Below are positions 54,648 through 62,693 of a stretch of 64,000 nt of DNA, piece after piece. The stretch comes from Micavibrio sp. UBA7689 (lineage in GTDB: Bacteria; Pseudomonadota; Alphaproteobacteria; Micavibrionales; Micavibrionaceae), in contig DLGR01000019.1 in assembly GCA_002482805.1 (NCBI GenBank), positions 23,011 to 87,010 on the forward strand, written 5' to 3'. The position numbers and the translations under genes are program-made. Position 1 is the stretch's first letter. Every line of letters starts with the position of its first letter. The notes beneath the pieces were generated by a model. That model had not been told where the DNA came from and did no database searches. It saw only the letters and a list, made by a program, of their open reading frames with translations.

Positions 54648-55535
54648 ATGAGCGACCTCGCCATTTCCGAACCTGTCGAAGCCTCCGTAAAGGACTATTT
54701 CACCTTGCTGAAACCCAAGGTGATGAGTCTTGTCGTATTCACGGGTTTCGCAGGCATGTGGGTCGCGCCGAATTTTTCTTCCATGCATCCCGTGATCGCC
54801 GCGACTGCGATTTTATGCATCGCTGTCGGCGCAGGCGCGGCGGGTGCGATCAACATGTGGTACGACCGCGATATAGACGCGATCATGAAGCGTACGAAAA
54901 ACCGCCCCATTCCTTTGGGACGCGTCGATCCTGACGAAGCTTTATCGTTCGGTGTTATTTTGTCGCTGTTCTCCATCATGACGATGGGCGTAGCCGTCAA
55001 CTGGACCGCCGCTGCCTTGCTCGGATTTGCGAATTTATTTTATGTCTTTGTTTACACGATGTGGCTCAAACGCCGCACGCCGCAAAACATCGTAATAGGC
55101 GGCGCCGCGGGTGCCTTCCCACCCATGATCGGTTGGGCGGCGGTGACGGGCGATATTACAAGCGCCAGCATCGTTCTTTTCTGTATCATATTCTTTTGGA
55201 CGCCGCCGCATTTCTGGGCGCTTTCGCTGTTCGCCAACGAAGATTATAAGCGCGCCAACATTCCCATGCTCCCCGTTGTTGCCGGCGAACGCGCCACCAA
55301 AATCCAGATGCTGTTTTATTCGCTGCTTCTGGTGCCGCTATCCGTTGCACCCTACACGCTCGGCATAGCGGGCCTCGGATATGGCATTTTCGCCTTTGCA
55401 CTTTCGGTGTTTTTCCTGTTCACGAATTTCCGCGTGCTGGTGGACAAAACGGATAAGAGCGCCAGATTAATGTTTGGTTATTCCGTGTTCTATTTGTTCG
55501 CGCTGTTCGCAGCATTAATGATCGATAAAATATAA
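54648..55535 (+). CDS. ctaB: Heme o synthase (protoheme IX farnesyltransferase)
   Basis: CtaB farnesylates heme b to heme o, the precursor of heme a. The 295-residue UbiA-superfamily protein has nine or so helices. The first Asp motif is NMWYDRDIDAIMKRTKNRP, and the second conserved loop includes FFWTPPHFWALSLFANEDYKRA. The N-terminal VKDYFTLLKPKVMSLVVFT is standard. The partner heme a synthase (ctaA) is not in the window. The coxF-like gene begins 1 base after its stop. Confidence 0.96.
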   Translation: MSDLAISEPVEASVKDYFTLLKPKVMSLVVFTGFAGMWVAPNFSSMHPVIAATAILCIAVGAGAAGAINMWYDRDIDAIMKRTKNRPIPLGRVDPDEALSFGVILSLFSIMTMGVAVNWTAAALLGFANLFYVFVYTMWLKRRTPQNIVIGGAAGAFPPMIGWAAVTGDITSASIVLFCIIFFWTPPHFWALSLFANEDYKRANIPMLPVVAGERATKIQMLFYSLLLVPLSVAPYTLGIAGLGYGIFAFALSVFFLFTNFRVLVDKTDKSARLMFGYSVFYLFALFAALMIDKI

Positions 55536-55536
55536 A

Positions 55537-55659
55537 ATGCCCTTATCAAATATACACAAGCGCAAGCGCGCCAAAAACTTCATGATCCTCGCCGCCATTG
55601 TAGGATGGATCGCGCTCATCTGGATCGTAACGATGATAAAGATCGTCCATGCAGCATAA
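55537..55659 (+). CDS. CoxF-like small membrane protein
   Basis: This 40-residue protein has a basic N-terminus (MPLSNIHKRKRAKNF) and one membrane helix (MILAAIVGWIALIWIVTMIK). Its position between ctaB and ctaG and its shape match the CoxF-type small protein of alphaproteobacterial cox operons. It starts 1 base after the ctaB stop and overlaps the SDR gene by 11 bases. It is too short for usual gene length filters. Confidence 0.82.
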   Translation: MPLSNIHKRKRAKNFMILAAIVGWIALIWIVTMIKIVHAA

Positions 55660-56407
55660 ACCCGACATCGTTCTTATAACGGGTGCCACGGGTGATTTCG
55701 GTAAAGCTTTCGCCAAAAGATTTTCAGCTATTGGCAGCAAACTCGTACTGCACGGACGCGATCAAAAAAAACTCGACGATCTTGTAAAGCTTTATCCAAA
55801 CGCCATCAGCATAGCGTTCGATATGACGGACAAAGTTGCGATGAAAAATGCCATCGACACTCTGCCGGCAAGCCACAAAAACATTGACCTTCTGATCAAC
55901 AATGCCGGACTTGCGCTCGGACTCGACAAGGCGCAGGACGCGGACCCCGACGATTGGGAACGCATGATCGATGTGGATGTGAAATCGCTGACCTTCATGA
56001 CAAGCTTTGTTGTACGCGGCATGGCGGAGCGCAAAAAAGGTCACATCGTCAATATCGGATCTACCGCGGGCAACTACGCCTACGCAGGCGGAAACGTCTA
56101 TGGAGCGGCCAAAGCCTTCGTCAAACAATTCTCTCTAAATCTGCGCGCCGATCTGATCGGCACAAATATTCGCGTGACTAACGTAGAACCCGGTCAGGTC
56201 GAAACGCAATTTTCCACGGTCCGTTTCAAGGGTGACGCCGAACGCGCGGCAAAAGTTTATGCGGGCACGCAATCATTGACCGCGGATGATGTCGCCGAAA
56301 CGGTTTTCTGGGCCGCTACCCTGCCGCCCCATTTCAACGTCAACCGCGTCGAGATCATGCCGACCTGCCAGTCCTTCGCGGGGCTTACGGTTGAGCGCCA
56401 TGGATAA
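55649..56407 (+). CDS. SDR family NAD(P)-dependent oxidoreductase (YdfG-like)
   Basis: This 252-residue classical short-chain dehydrogenase has the nucleotide motif TGATGDFGKAFA and NNAGLALG. The catalytic Ser-Tyr-Lys set lies in NIGSTAGNYAYAGGNVYGAAKAFV. The closing ADDVAETVFWAATLPPHFNV is typical of the YdfG / serine-3-dehydrogenase group. It overlaps coxF at its start (11 bases) and ctaG at its end (8 bases), so it is translated as part of the oxidase assembly operon. This gene is not a usual member of that operon. Its substrate is unknown. Confidence 0.9.
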   Translation: MQHKPDIVLITGATGDFGKAFAKRFSAIGSKLVLHGRDQKKLDDLVKLYPNAISIAFDMTDKVAMKNAIDTLPASHKNIDLLINNAGLALGLDKAQDADPDDWERMIDVDVKSLTFMTSFVVRGMAERKKGHIVNIGSTAGNYAYAGGNVYGAAKAFVKQFSLNLRADLIGTNIRVTNVEPGQVETQFSTVRFKGDAERAAKVYAGTQSLTADDVAETVFWAATLPPHFNVNRVEIMPTCQSFAGLTVERHG

Positions 56408-56969
56408 AAACACCAAAACCATTTCCATGGTCTTTCTTCTGGTCGCCGCCATGGTCGGCCTCGCCTTCGCTTCCGTGCCCCTTTACCGGATGTTTTGTAA
56501 ATTAACGGGGTTCGGCGGCACCACCATGCTTTCTACCAAACTGCCTGACAAGATGCTGGAGCGCGAAGTTATCGTAAAATTCGACGCAAACGTATCCCGC
56601 GGCATCAATTGGGATTTCAAACCCGAAAAACATCAGGAAACCGTGAAACTGGGCCAACAGGGCCTGATCGCCTTCATGGCCAAGAACAAATCCCGCCTGC
56701 CTGTCACGGGAACCGCGGTTTACAACGTCACTCCCAATAAGGCGGGGCAATATTTCCACAAAATGCAGTGCTTTTGCTTCGGCGAACAATTGTTGAACCC
56801 GGGCGAGGAAATGCCCATGCCGGTGGTTTTCTACATAGACCCCTCTATGGCAGAGGACCGCGAGATGGACGATGTGACCTCGATCACCCTCTCCTACACC
56901 TTTTTTCCCGCGGAATCAGAAGAGCTTGATAAGGCGTTGGAAGCCTTTTACAATGCCGGAAATGACTGA
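56400..56969 (+). CDS. ctaG: Cytochrome c oxidase assembly protein CtaG (Cox11)
   Basis: This 189-residue copper chaperone delivers CuB to subunit I. One N-terminal helix (SMVFLLVAAMVGLAFASVPL) is followed by YRMFCKLTGFGGT and the periplasmic domain. The copper-binding pair CFCF is intact in KMQCFCFGEQLLNPGEEMPM. I start at the ATG at 56400, inside the end of the SDR gene; the open frame further upstream is antisense-like and unsupported. Confidence 0.95.
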   Translation: MDKNTKTISMVFLLVAAMVGLAFASVPLYRMFCKLTGFGGTTMLSTKLPDKMLEREVIVKFDANVSRGINWDFKPEKHQETVKLGQQGLIAFMAKNKSRLPVTGTAVYNVTPNKAGQYFHKMQCFCFGEQLLNPGEEMPMPVVFYIDPSMAEDREMDDVTSITLSYTFFPAESEELDKALEAFYNAGND

Positions 56970-57006
56970 TAAAACACCCGCATAGACCTAAACCTCAAGG
57001 ACTCCC

Positions 57007-57885
57007 ATGGCAGAGAATATCGAATACGGCACCACCGGCAAACCGCACCCCTATCATCTGGTACGCCCCAGCATCTGGCCCCTCGCCGGCGCTTTCGCAG
57101 GCGGTCTCGCCGCCTTGGGTCTTGTGCTTTACATGCACGGCGTGAAATTCGGCACATTCGAAATCGGCTTGAAGGGCGTTATCCTCGGCCTGCTCTGCGT
57201 TCTGGCCGTTATGTTCTTCTGGTGGAAGGACATCATCTTTGAAACGGTGCATGAAAAAGTCCATAACGGCATCACCGAAGTCGGGCTTCGCTATGGTATG
57301 GCGCTCTTTATCTCTTCCGAAGTCATGTTCTTCGTCGCGTTTTTCTGGGCGTTCTTCGATGCAAGCCTTTACGCGGGTGAAACGCATCAATATCTGCGTA
57401 CCGAATACACAGCCGGAACATGGCCACCACCGCAGTTCGAAACAATTCCCGCATTCGATCTACCGTTCCTAATGACGATGATCCTCTTGCTCTCCGGTTG
57501 CACGGTGACATGGGCGCATCACGCCATCCTGCACGGTAAGAACAAGGACGTGATTCTGGGCCTTGGACTGTCCTGCCTTCTGGGCGGGATATTCCTTTGC
57601 TTCCAGATGTTTGAATACGCTCACGCGACCTTTAAATTCAAGGACGGCATATTCCCCTCGACCTTCTACATGGCGACAGGTTTCCACGGCTTCCACGTGT
57701 TCGTCGGCACGATCTTTTTGATCGTATGCTGGTTGCGCGCCAAGAAAGCCCACTTCACACCCACACGCCATTTCGGATTCGAAGCCGCAGCATGGTACTG
57801 GCACTTCGTGGATGTGGTCTGGTTGTTCCTGTTCGTCGCCATTTACTGGTGGGGTAGCGTCGGCGCCGTTCCTGCGGCTCACTAA
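57007..57885 (+). CDS. coxC: Cytochrome c oxidase subunit III
   Basis: This 292-residue subunit has seven membrane helices and intact conserved segments. These are KPHPYHLVRPSIWPLAGAF, WWKDIIFE, FISSEVMFFVAFFWAFF, FHGFHVFVGTIFL and AAWYWHFVDVVWLFLF. A Shine-Dalgarno-like AAGGA lies just before the ATG. The DUF983 gene follows without a gap. Confidence 0.97.
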   Translation: MAENIEYGTTGKPHPYHLVRPSIWPLAGAFAGGLAALGLVLYMHGVKFGTFEIGLKGVILGLLCVLAVMFFWWKDIIFETVHEKVHNGITEVGLRYGMALFISSEVMFFVAFFWAFFDASLYAGETHQYLRTEYTAGTWPPPQFETIPAFDLPFLMTMILLLSGCTVTWAHHAILHGKNKDVILGLGLSCLLGGIFLCFQMFEYAHATFKFKDGIFPSTFYMATGFHGFHVFVGTIFLIVCWLRAKKAHFTPTRHFGFEAAAWYWHFVDVVWLFLFVAIYWWGSVGAVPAAH

Positions 57886-58242
57886 ATGCTGGACCGGCAG
57901 GCCGTCACAATGGCTTTGGCCTGCAAGTGTCCGCGTTGCGGACAAGGAAACCTCTATCCTTCCGGATTCAATCTCGATCTTAAGCCCGCATGCGACCATT
58001 GCGGGCTTAACTTTGCCAAAAGCGATTCCGCCGACGGCCCCGCCGTGTTCCTGATTTTCATTCTGGGCTTCTTGCTGGTTCCGCTCGCCCTGTTCTTTGA
58101 AAATGCTTTCGCACCGCCTCTATGGGTCCATGCAGTGTTGTGGGGCGCAATCGCCATCGGTATCACACTTGGCGCTCTGCGCCCCCTCAAAGCCTATGTG
58201 ATCGCCTTGCAATACAAGCACAGGCCGGGAGATTGGGAATGA
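57886..58242 (+). CDS. DUF983 family membrane protein
   Basis: This 118-residue protein has an N-terminal zinc-ribbon-like pair (CPRCGQGNLY and CDHCGLNF; Cys15, 18, 36 and 39) followed by two membrane helices. Members occur regularly in alphaproteobacterial cox operons with surf1, but the function is not known. It starts directly after the coxC stop and overlaps the surf1 start by 4 bases. Confidence 0.9.
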   Translation: MLDRQAVTMALACKCPRCGQGNLYPSGFNLDLKPACDHCGLNFAKSDSADGPAVFLIFILGFLLVPLALFFENAFAPPLWVHAVLWGAIAIGITLGALRPLKAYVIALQYKHRPGDWE

Positions 58243-58952
58243 GAATTCCCGCCCTTCAAACTTTCACAGCCCTGTGCGGCGTTGCCATTCTCGTAACGCT
58301 CGGCACATGGCAGATCCAGCGCCTACAGTGGAAGCAGGACATCATTGCGGGTCTGGAAAAAAGTTACGAAGGCGCAAAATTCAACGACCTTTCCCAAAAC
58401 CTGCTGCAAGACCTTGAAAAGGGCAACGCGCATTTTGCCTACGGCGCCGCGCGCGGCCACTGGCAAAAAGAAAAGGCCATCCTGCTCGGCCCCCGCACCA
58501 ATGACGGGCGCGTCGGATACCATCTGTTGATCCCCATGGCACTCGAAGACGGCAAGACATTGATTGTCAATACAGGTTGGGTCAGCGATATGTGGAAAGA
58601 CACGTTGGGCGAACGTCTGGCTGTGCTGCCTTCGGGCAGCGTGCAGGCGCGCGGCGTGGTGCATGCCCCCGATTGGTCAAGCATGGCCTCCAAGAACAGC
58701 CCTGCCAATGACTTGTGGTTTCGCGCCGATGTGAAAGAGATCGCGGCGGCCAAGCAATTGAAGGATGTATATTCCCACATCCTTTATGCCGACAATATCG
58801 AACCCCGCTTGAACGATGTCGCGGCGCATGAGGAAAAATGGCTCCCCCGCAATAAGCATCTGCAATATGCGTTATTCTGGTACGCCATGGGCGCTGTGCT
58901 CGCGGGTGTTTTCGGCTTTTACTTACGCGATCTCAACAAAAAGAACGTCTGA
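58239..58952 (+). CDS. SURF1 family oxidase assembly protein
   Basis: This 237-residue protein has two terminal membrane helices (TFTALCGVAILVTLGTWQIQRL and FWYAMGAVLAGVFGFYLRDL) with a periplasmic domain between. The family motifs LGTWQIQRLQWK, GRVGYHLLIPMAL and VNTGWVS are visible. Surf1 helps heme a insertion into subunit I. I set the start at the ATG at 58239 in the ATGA overlap with the DUF983 gene. A terminator follows. Confidence 0.94.
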   Translation: MRIPALQTFTALCGVAILVTLGTWQIQRLQWKQDIIAGLEKSYEGAKFNDLSQNLLQDLEKGNAHFAYGAARGHWQKEKAILLGPRTNDGRVGYHLLIPMALEDGKTLIVNTGWVSDMWKDTLGERLAVLPSGSVQARGVVHAPDWSSMASKNSPANDLWFRADVKEIAAAKQLKDVYSHILYADNIEPRLNDVAAHEEKWLPRNKHLQYALFWYAMGAVLAGVFGFYLRDLNKKNV

Positions 58953-58965
58953 AAAATCCCATGAA

Positions 58966-58990
58966 AAACCCCGCTTTCGCGGGGTTTGTT
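58966..58990. terminator. Bidirectional intrinsic terminator between surf1 and the M23 peptidase
   Basis: A 9-bp stem (aaaccccgc at 58966-58974, gcggggttt at 58979-58987) with a 4-base loop serves surf1 on plus (TTTGTTTT). The A-run on the left gives TTTTTCAT on minus for the peptidase gene that ends at 59007. Confidence 0.88.
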
Positions 58991-59006
58991 TTCGATATGA
59001 ATTTTA

Positions 59007-60479
59007 TTAGTTCACGTCGTCATCTTTTTCCACGTTACGCTGCGCGACTTTGACCGCGCCGCCTGCCGCCGCTGCATACTGATTGTCCACATCGGCCACT
59101 TTAGATTTGAATTTCTTCATGTCTGCACCCGCAAGAGCTTGGCCGATCGGGAGGTTAACACCGCGCGGATTGACCTGCTTATTGGCAACCAATACTTCAT
59201 AGTGCAGGTGGGGACCGGTGGAACGGCCGGTCGTGCCGACATAACCGATAATCTGTCCTTGCTTGACGCGCGCACCGGCTTTCACAGCAATTTTGCTCAT
59301 ATGGCCATAGGCCGTGTCGAGATCGTTTCTGTGACGGATGCGCACATAATTGCCGTATGAGCTGAAACGCCCTGCTTTGGATACAACCCCATCGCCTGCC
59401 GCGTAGATCGGCGTACCCGTCGGTGCGGCGAAGTCCGTACCTTTGTGCATTTTAGAATAGCCGAGAACAGGGTGACGACGCATGCCGAAACCCGAAGACA
59501 TGCGGGCTCCGTCGATCGGCGTTTTCATCAGCGTCTTTTTCGTCGATTGGCCGTCGCGACCGTAATAATCGACGCGGCCATCGGCGGTTTCATATCTGTA
59601 GAGCGGAATTTCTTTGCCGCCCAGTGTCAGACGCGCAAAAAGAACGTCGCCGGTTTTGGCAACGTATCCGTCATCGGTCTGGTGGGTTTCATACATGACT
59701 TCGAGAGAGTCGCCTGCATGCACATCGCGCTGGAAGTCGACGTTTTGCGAATAGATTTTGATGGCTTCGGAAACGATCCCTTTGGGAATGCCTGCTTTGG
59801 CGGCGGAACCGTAGAGAGAGGTTTTGATGACGGCTTTTTGGGCTTGAATGACTTGTTTGACTTCTTTTTCTTCGAGATCAGCGGCGAATTTTTCTCCATC
59901 GCGGCTAACCGTCAGTGTCTTCAGCGGGTTCAACTCGATCTTCATATCCGTGAGCTGGTATTCGCCTTCGGCTTCGCCGGGTTCGAAATGCATCTGGATG
60001 TCTTGACCGACTTTCAAATCTTTCGGATTGAAATGATCGTCCATCGCTTCGATGATGTTGTGAACTTCTGAGGCACCGACACCTTCTTTTTCCATGATCT
60101 TGCCGAGCGTGGCGCCGGAAGAAATCGTCACGATGCGATCCGACGGGCTGACCGGTTTTTCGAATTGCGGAACGGAAGCCAGAACCATTTGGCCCATCTC
60201 CATACCGGATTCAATATCGGCCGTATCGCGGGCAACGCCTGCATTGGGTTCGGCATAATTATAGGCCTGTGCGGCAGAGGCCAGTTCGAACTGAACGGGC
60301 AGGCCTGAAAGCGGAGAAAAGGCAACGGCGGTCGGAAGACCTGCGGCAAGCGCAGCGGTTACACCGGCAACATAACGGAGCCTTAAGCGATTATTTTTCG
60401 TGAAGACATAGCGATGGCGTAAGCCCAAATGCTGTGCCACGAACGCGCAGGAGTTACCCAGAACATTCTTTAGCGGCAT
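59007..60479 (-). CDS. M23 family peptidoglycan metallopeptidase
   Basis: This 490-residue protein has an N-terminal cytoplasmic stretch and one membrane segment (RYVAGVTAALAAGLPTAVAF, about residues 36-55). An opacity/LysM-like region of about 60 residues follows (RIVTISSGATLGKIMEKEGV). The C-terminal LytM domain has zinc ligands in MHKGTDFAAPTGTP (His, Asp) and GPHLHYEV (HxH). The closing repeat-like IGYVGTTGRSTGPHLHYE is intact, so it should be an active endopeptidase of the DipM/MepM kind acting in the periplasm. The 265 bases upstream form its control region. Confidence 0.92.
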   Translation of the reverse strand: MPLKNVLGNSCAFVAQHLGLRHRYVFTKNNRLRLRYVAGVTAALAAGLPTAVAFSPLSGLPVQFELASAAQAYNYAEPNAGVARDTADIESGMEMGQMVLASVPQFEKPVSPSDRIVTISSGATLGKIMEKEGVGASEVHNIIEAMDDHFNPKDLKVGQDIQMHFEPGEAEGEYQLTDMKIELNPLKTLTVSRDGEKFAADLEEKEVKQVIQAQKAVIKTSLYGSAAKAGIPKGIVSEAIKIYSQNVDFQRDVHAGDSLEVMYETHQTDDGYVAKTGDVLFARLTLGGKEIPLYRYETADGRVDYYGRDGQSTKKTLMKTPIDGARMSSGFGMRRHPVLGYSKMHKGTDFAAPTGTPIYAAGDGVVSKAGRFSSYGNYVRIRHRNDLDTAYGHMSKIAVKAGARVKQGQIIGYVGTTGRSTGPHLHYEVLVANKQVNPRGVNLPIGQALAGADMKKFKSKVADVDNQYAAAAGGAVKVAQRNVEKDDDVN

Positions 60480-60744
60480 TTCACACCCTTAGTTTTTTTA
60501 TTCATCATTTTGTTCATGTCGCATTTACCGGTTAATGCGCGTTTCCTATTTGAAGCTTTTGGCTCTTTAGCAGGTTTAATCCACGTAATGATTTAGCTTA
60601 TTCGTTGGTCGTCCAGTCTTGGTAAGCTCCGGCGTAAGTCGGAATTGTTAGCACACGCGGTATAGGTTTAAAAGCCTGAGGGAGATTTTTTAATGGATAT
60701 ATGGACAGACAATTTTATTTTCATATTCTTAAGTGAATCTAAGG
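60480..60744. other. Gene-free region upstream of the M23 peptidase
   Basis: No supported gene is present. The region is A+T-rich between 60690 and 60745. A 24-codon frame at 60693-60767 on plus has a fair ribosome site but overlaps the end of the IalB gene and has no recognisable product. The peptidase promoter should lie here on the minus strand; I see no clean consensus. Confidence 0.5.
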
Positions 60745-61257
60745 TTAAAGGCCGCAAGCTGTTGTAATTGCTTCATAAGCCTTGGTAGAGCCAGTCAGGC
60801 TGAACGTGTCGGTCGTGTTTGTACCCTTGCCGGAAATGCCTTTTACGACCATTTTCGACCCCTTTTTGAGGGCTTCGGTAATGCTGGTATCGGCCGCGGC
60901 GTCCGCCGCCCAAGCCATGTCATTTTGGGTAAAGAGCGAGAATTTCTTCCCGTCGACGGCCACATCGACATTGCTGCCCTTCTTGTAACCATAGCCGCTC
61001 ATATAAGAGAAAACATTCTTCGTACCTTCGCCGGGACGATGCGTGATAAGCGCCGCAACCTCGCCCCGCTTGGAATACTTGCCTTCGGATTTGTCGGGTT
61101 TCGCTGCCATGTAGCAAACCTTGCCGCCATTCTCTTCGAACACATACGCGGACCACTGGCCGAATTCGCCGATCATCGTGGGCTCTGATGCCGATGCCTT
61201 TACAGGCGCAAAAGAAGCAAGCAACACGAGTGCGGAAACGACGAAGTATTTAATCAT
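60745..61257 (-). CDS. Invasion-associated locus B (IalB) family protein
   Basis: This secreted 170-residue protein has a signal peptide ending around ASA-SEPTM (residue 24). The IalB pattern follows: GEFGQWSAYVFEENGGKVCYMAAKP near the start and a terminal conserved Cys (AITTACGL). The central AALITHRPGEGTKNVFSYMSGYGYKKGS is the most conserved part. The family is typical of alphaproteobacteria; in Bartonella it affects erythrocyte entry, but most members are in free-living bacteria and have unknown roles. It is divergent from the sigma factor gene. Confidence 0.9.
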   Translation of the reverse strand: MIKYFVVSALVLLASFAPVKASASEPTMIGEFGQWSAYVFEENGGKVCYMAAKPDKSEGKYSKRGEVAALITHRPGEGTKNVFSYMSGYGYKKGSNVDVAVDGKKFSLFTQNDMAWAADAAADTSITEALKKGSKMVVKGISGKGTNTTDTFSLTGSTKAYEAITTACGL

Positions 61258-61345
61258 ATGATCTTCTCTAGCAGGGGATGTCCGACGCAGGACCCCGTAA
61301 GGTTACTCAATTTATGTCTATCGGGCAACCCGCCCGAAAACCTTG

Positions 61346-61375
61346 TGATCCAAGGAGGTTCTTCTTACGTATCAA
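61346..61375 (+). promoter_or_regulatory. Probable ECF-sigma (RpoE/ECF11-type) autoregulated promoter
   Basis: TGATCC (61346-61351) is followed by an 18-base spacer and TATCAA (61370-61375). As I recall, the R. sphaeroides RpoE/ChrR regulon uses a TGATCC -35 box and a TAAGA-like -10 box at this spacing. The position, about 30 bases before the ATG at 61405 of the sigma gene itself, fits self-regulation. Confidence 0.55.
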
Positions 61376-61404
61376 AAAAGGCCGAAATAAGGACAATTTG
61401 GGGA

Positions 61405-62067
61405 ATGTACATCACCGCGACTGCCGTTAAATCTCTTGCTCCGCGCGCTCCTCATAGTGTTAATAAACCTATGGAATCAGGGCGGGCACAGCCGAAAACG
61501 GCCAATACGAACGTGAACGGGGCGCATCACAAATCCCTGCTTTTGCGCGTGGCCTCGAAAAAAGACCGGGAAGCCTTTGCCGAGCTTTTTGAATATTTCG
61601 CCCCCCGTATCAAATCTTTCCTGATGAAAGGCGGCTCCGCACCCGACCTTGCCGATGAACTGGCCCAGGAAACCATGATCGCAGTCTGGCAAAAAGCCGA
61701 AAGCTTCAATCCCGCCAAAGCCAACGCCAGCACGTGGATATTCACGATCGCCCGTAACAAACGCATCGACCATCTGCGCCGCGTACGTCCCGAAATCGAT
61801 CCCGCAGATCCACTCCTTGTCGAAGACGATGCGATCAGCGCGCCCGAGCGTATGGGGCAACAACAAGAGACGGAAGCCATGGCCGAAGCGATCAAGGGAT
61901 TACCGGCTGAACAGGCCGACCTGCTCTACAAATCATTCTTCGAAGACAAAACCCACGCGGATATCGCGAAAGAAACCAAACTGCCACTGGGCACGGTGAA
62001 ATCGCGCATCCGCATCGCGCTGGAAAAACTGCGCGCCGATCAAAAGGTAAAAGAGCTATGGACGTAA
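61405..62067 (+). CDS. ECF RNA polymerase sigma factor (ChrR-partnered, RpoE-like)
   Basis: This sigma-70 family ECF factor has about 220 residues. Region 2 is AFAELFEYFAPRIKSFLMKG...DELAQETMIAVWQKAESFNP and ANASTWIFTIARNKRIDHLRR. Region 4 is LPAEQADLLYKSFFEDKTHADIAKETKLPLGTVKSRIRIALEKL. I chose the ATG at 61405 because the promoter candidate ends just before it. An in-frame reading from 61258 would run through that promoter, and a start at 61471 has a poor ribosome site. The gene overlaps the anti-sigma gene by 10 bases. In R. sphaeroides this sigma type answers singlet oxygen. Confidence 0.9.
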   Translation: MYITATAVKSLAPRAPHSVNKPMESGRAQPKTANTNVNGAHHKSLLLRVASKKDREAFAELFEYFAPRIKSFLMKGGSAPDLADELAQETMIAVWQKAESFNPAKANASTWIFTIARNKRIDHLRRVRPEIDPADPLLVEDDAISAPERMGQQQETEAMAEAIKGLPAEQADLLYKSFFEDKTHADIAKETKLPLGTVKSRIRIALEKLRADQKVKELWT

Positions 62068-62693
62068 AAGAAGATTTATATCACGCGCTCCTGATGGAGT
62101 ATGCCAGCGGATGTCTCGATGAAGGTCAGTCGCTGATTATCGCCGCGCACATGGCGCTCTCCCCTGCTGCGCGCAAAACCGTGGCACAATATGAATCCGT
62201 GGGCGGTGCTATTCTCGATGATTGCTGCGGCAAGGTTGCGATGACAAAAGACGCGCTCGCCCGCGTGCTCGACAAAATAGATTGCGGCGATTCCCCGAGC
62301 CCTTGCGTTCAAAAATCAAAATCGACGATGGCCTACATGAACGCGCCCAATTGCCTGCAAACCTATGTCGAGAGCGCGACATGGACGGACGGCAAAGGCG
62401 GCTATCAAACCATCAGCGTGCGCACATCGTGCCATAGATCCAAAGCCCGCATTTACAAGATCGATCCCGATACGGTGTTCCGCGTGAACACCCGTTCGCC
62501 GCACCAATTGACGTTGGTATTGGAAGGATCATTCCATGACGGTCGTGCCGTTTACCGCCGCGGCGATTTGATCGTGACAAACGGAGACGCGGTTTTGCAC
62601 AGCGACGCCGAACAGGGCTGTATCTGCGCCGTGGCACAACCCAGCGTCTTCAGCGTCAAACGCTTCGTGCAGCAAATCTTCATCCGGTATTAA
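62058..62693 (+). CDS. ChrR-like cupin anti-sigma factor lacking most metal ligands
   Basis: This 211-residue protein has the ChrR layout: an N-terminal anti-sigma domain (YHALLMEYASGCLDEGQSL...AAHMALSPAARK) and a C-terminal cupin (HQLTLVLEGSFHDGRAVYRRGDL...VLHSDAEQGCICAV). In ChrR the first domain binds zinc through His6, His31, Cys35 and Cys38. Here position 31 is His, but 6 is Asp, 35 is Ser and 38 is Ala. In the cupin, the HxHxxxE set aligns with N-T-R-S-P-H-Q, so three ligands are replaced, while the later His and the C-I-C motif remain. It should still bind the adjacent sigma factor. Its stop overlaps the convergent aminotransferase by 4 bases. Confidence 0.85.
   Translation: MDVKEDLYHALLMEYASGCLDEGQSLIIAAHMALSPAARKTVAQYESVGGAILDDCCGKVAMTKDALARVLDKIDCGDSPSPCVQKSKSTMAYMNAPNCLQTYVESATWTDGKGGYQTISVRTSCHRSKARIYKIDPDTVFRVNTRSPHQLTLVLEGSFHDGRAVYRRGDLIVTNGDAVLHSDAEQGCICAVAQPSVFSVKRFVQQIFIRY

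Noticed and set aside
60693..60767. 24-codon frame on plus with a fair ribosome site
   Set aside because: Too short, no recognisable product, and overlaps the end of the IalB gene.
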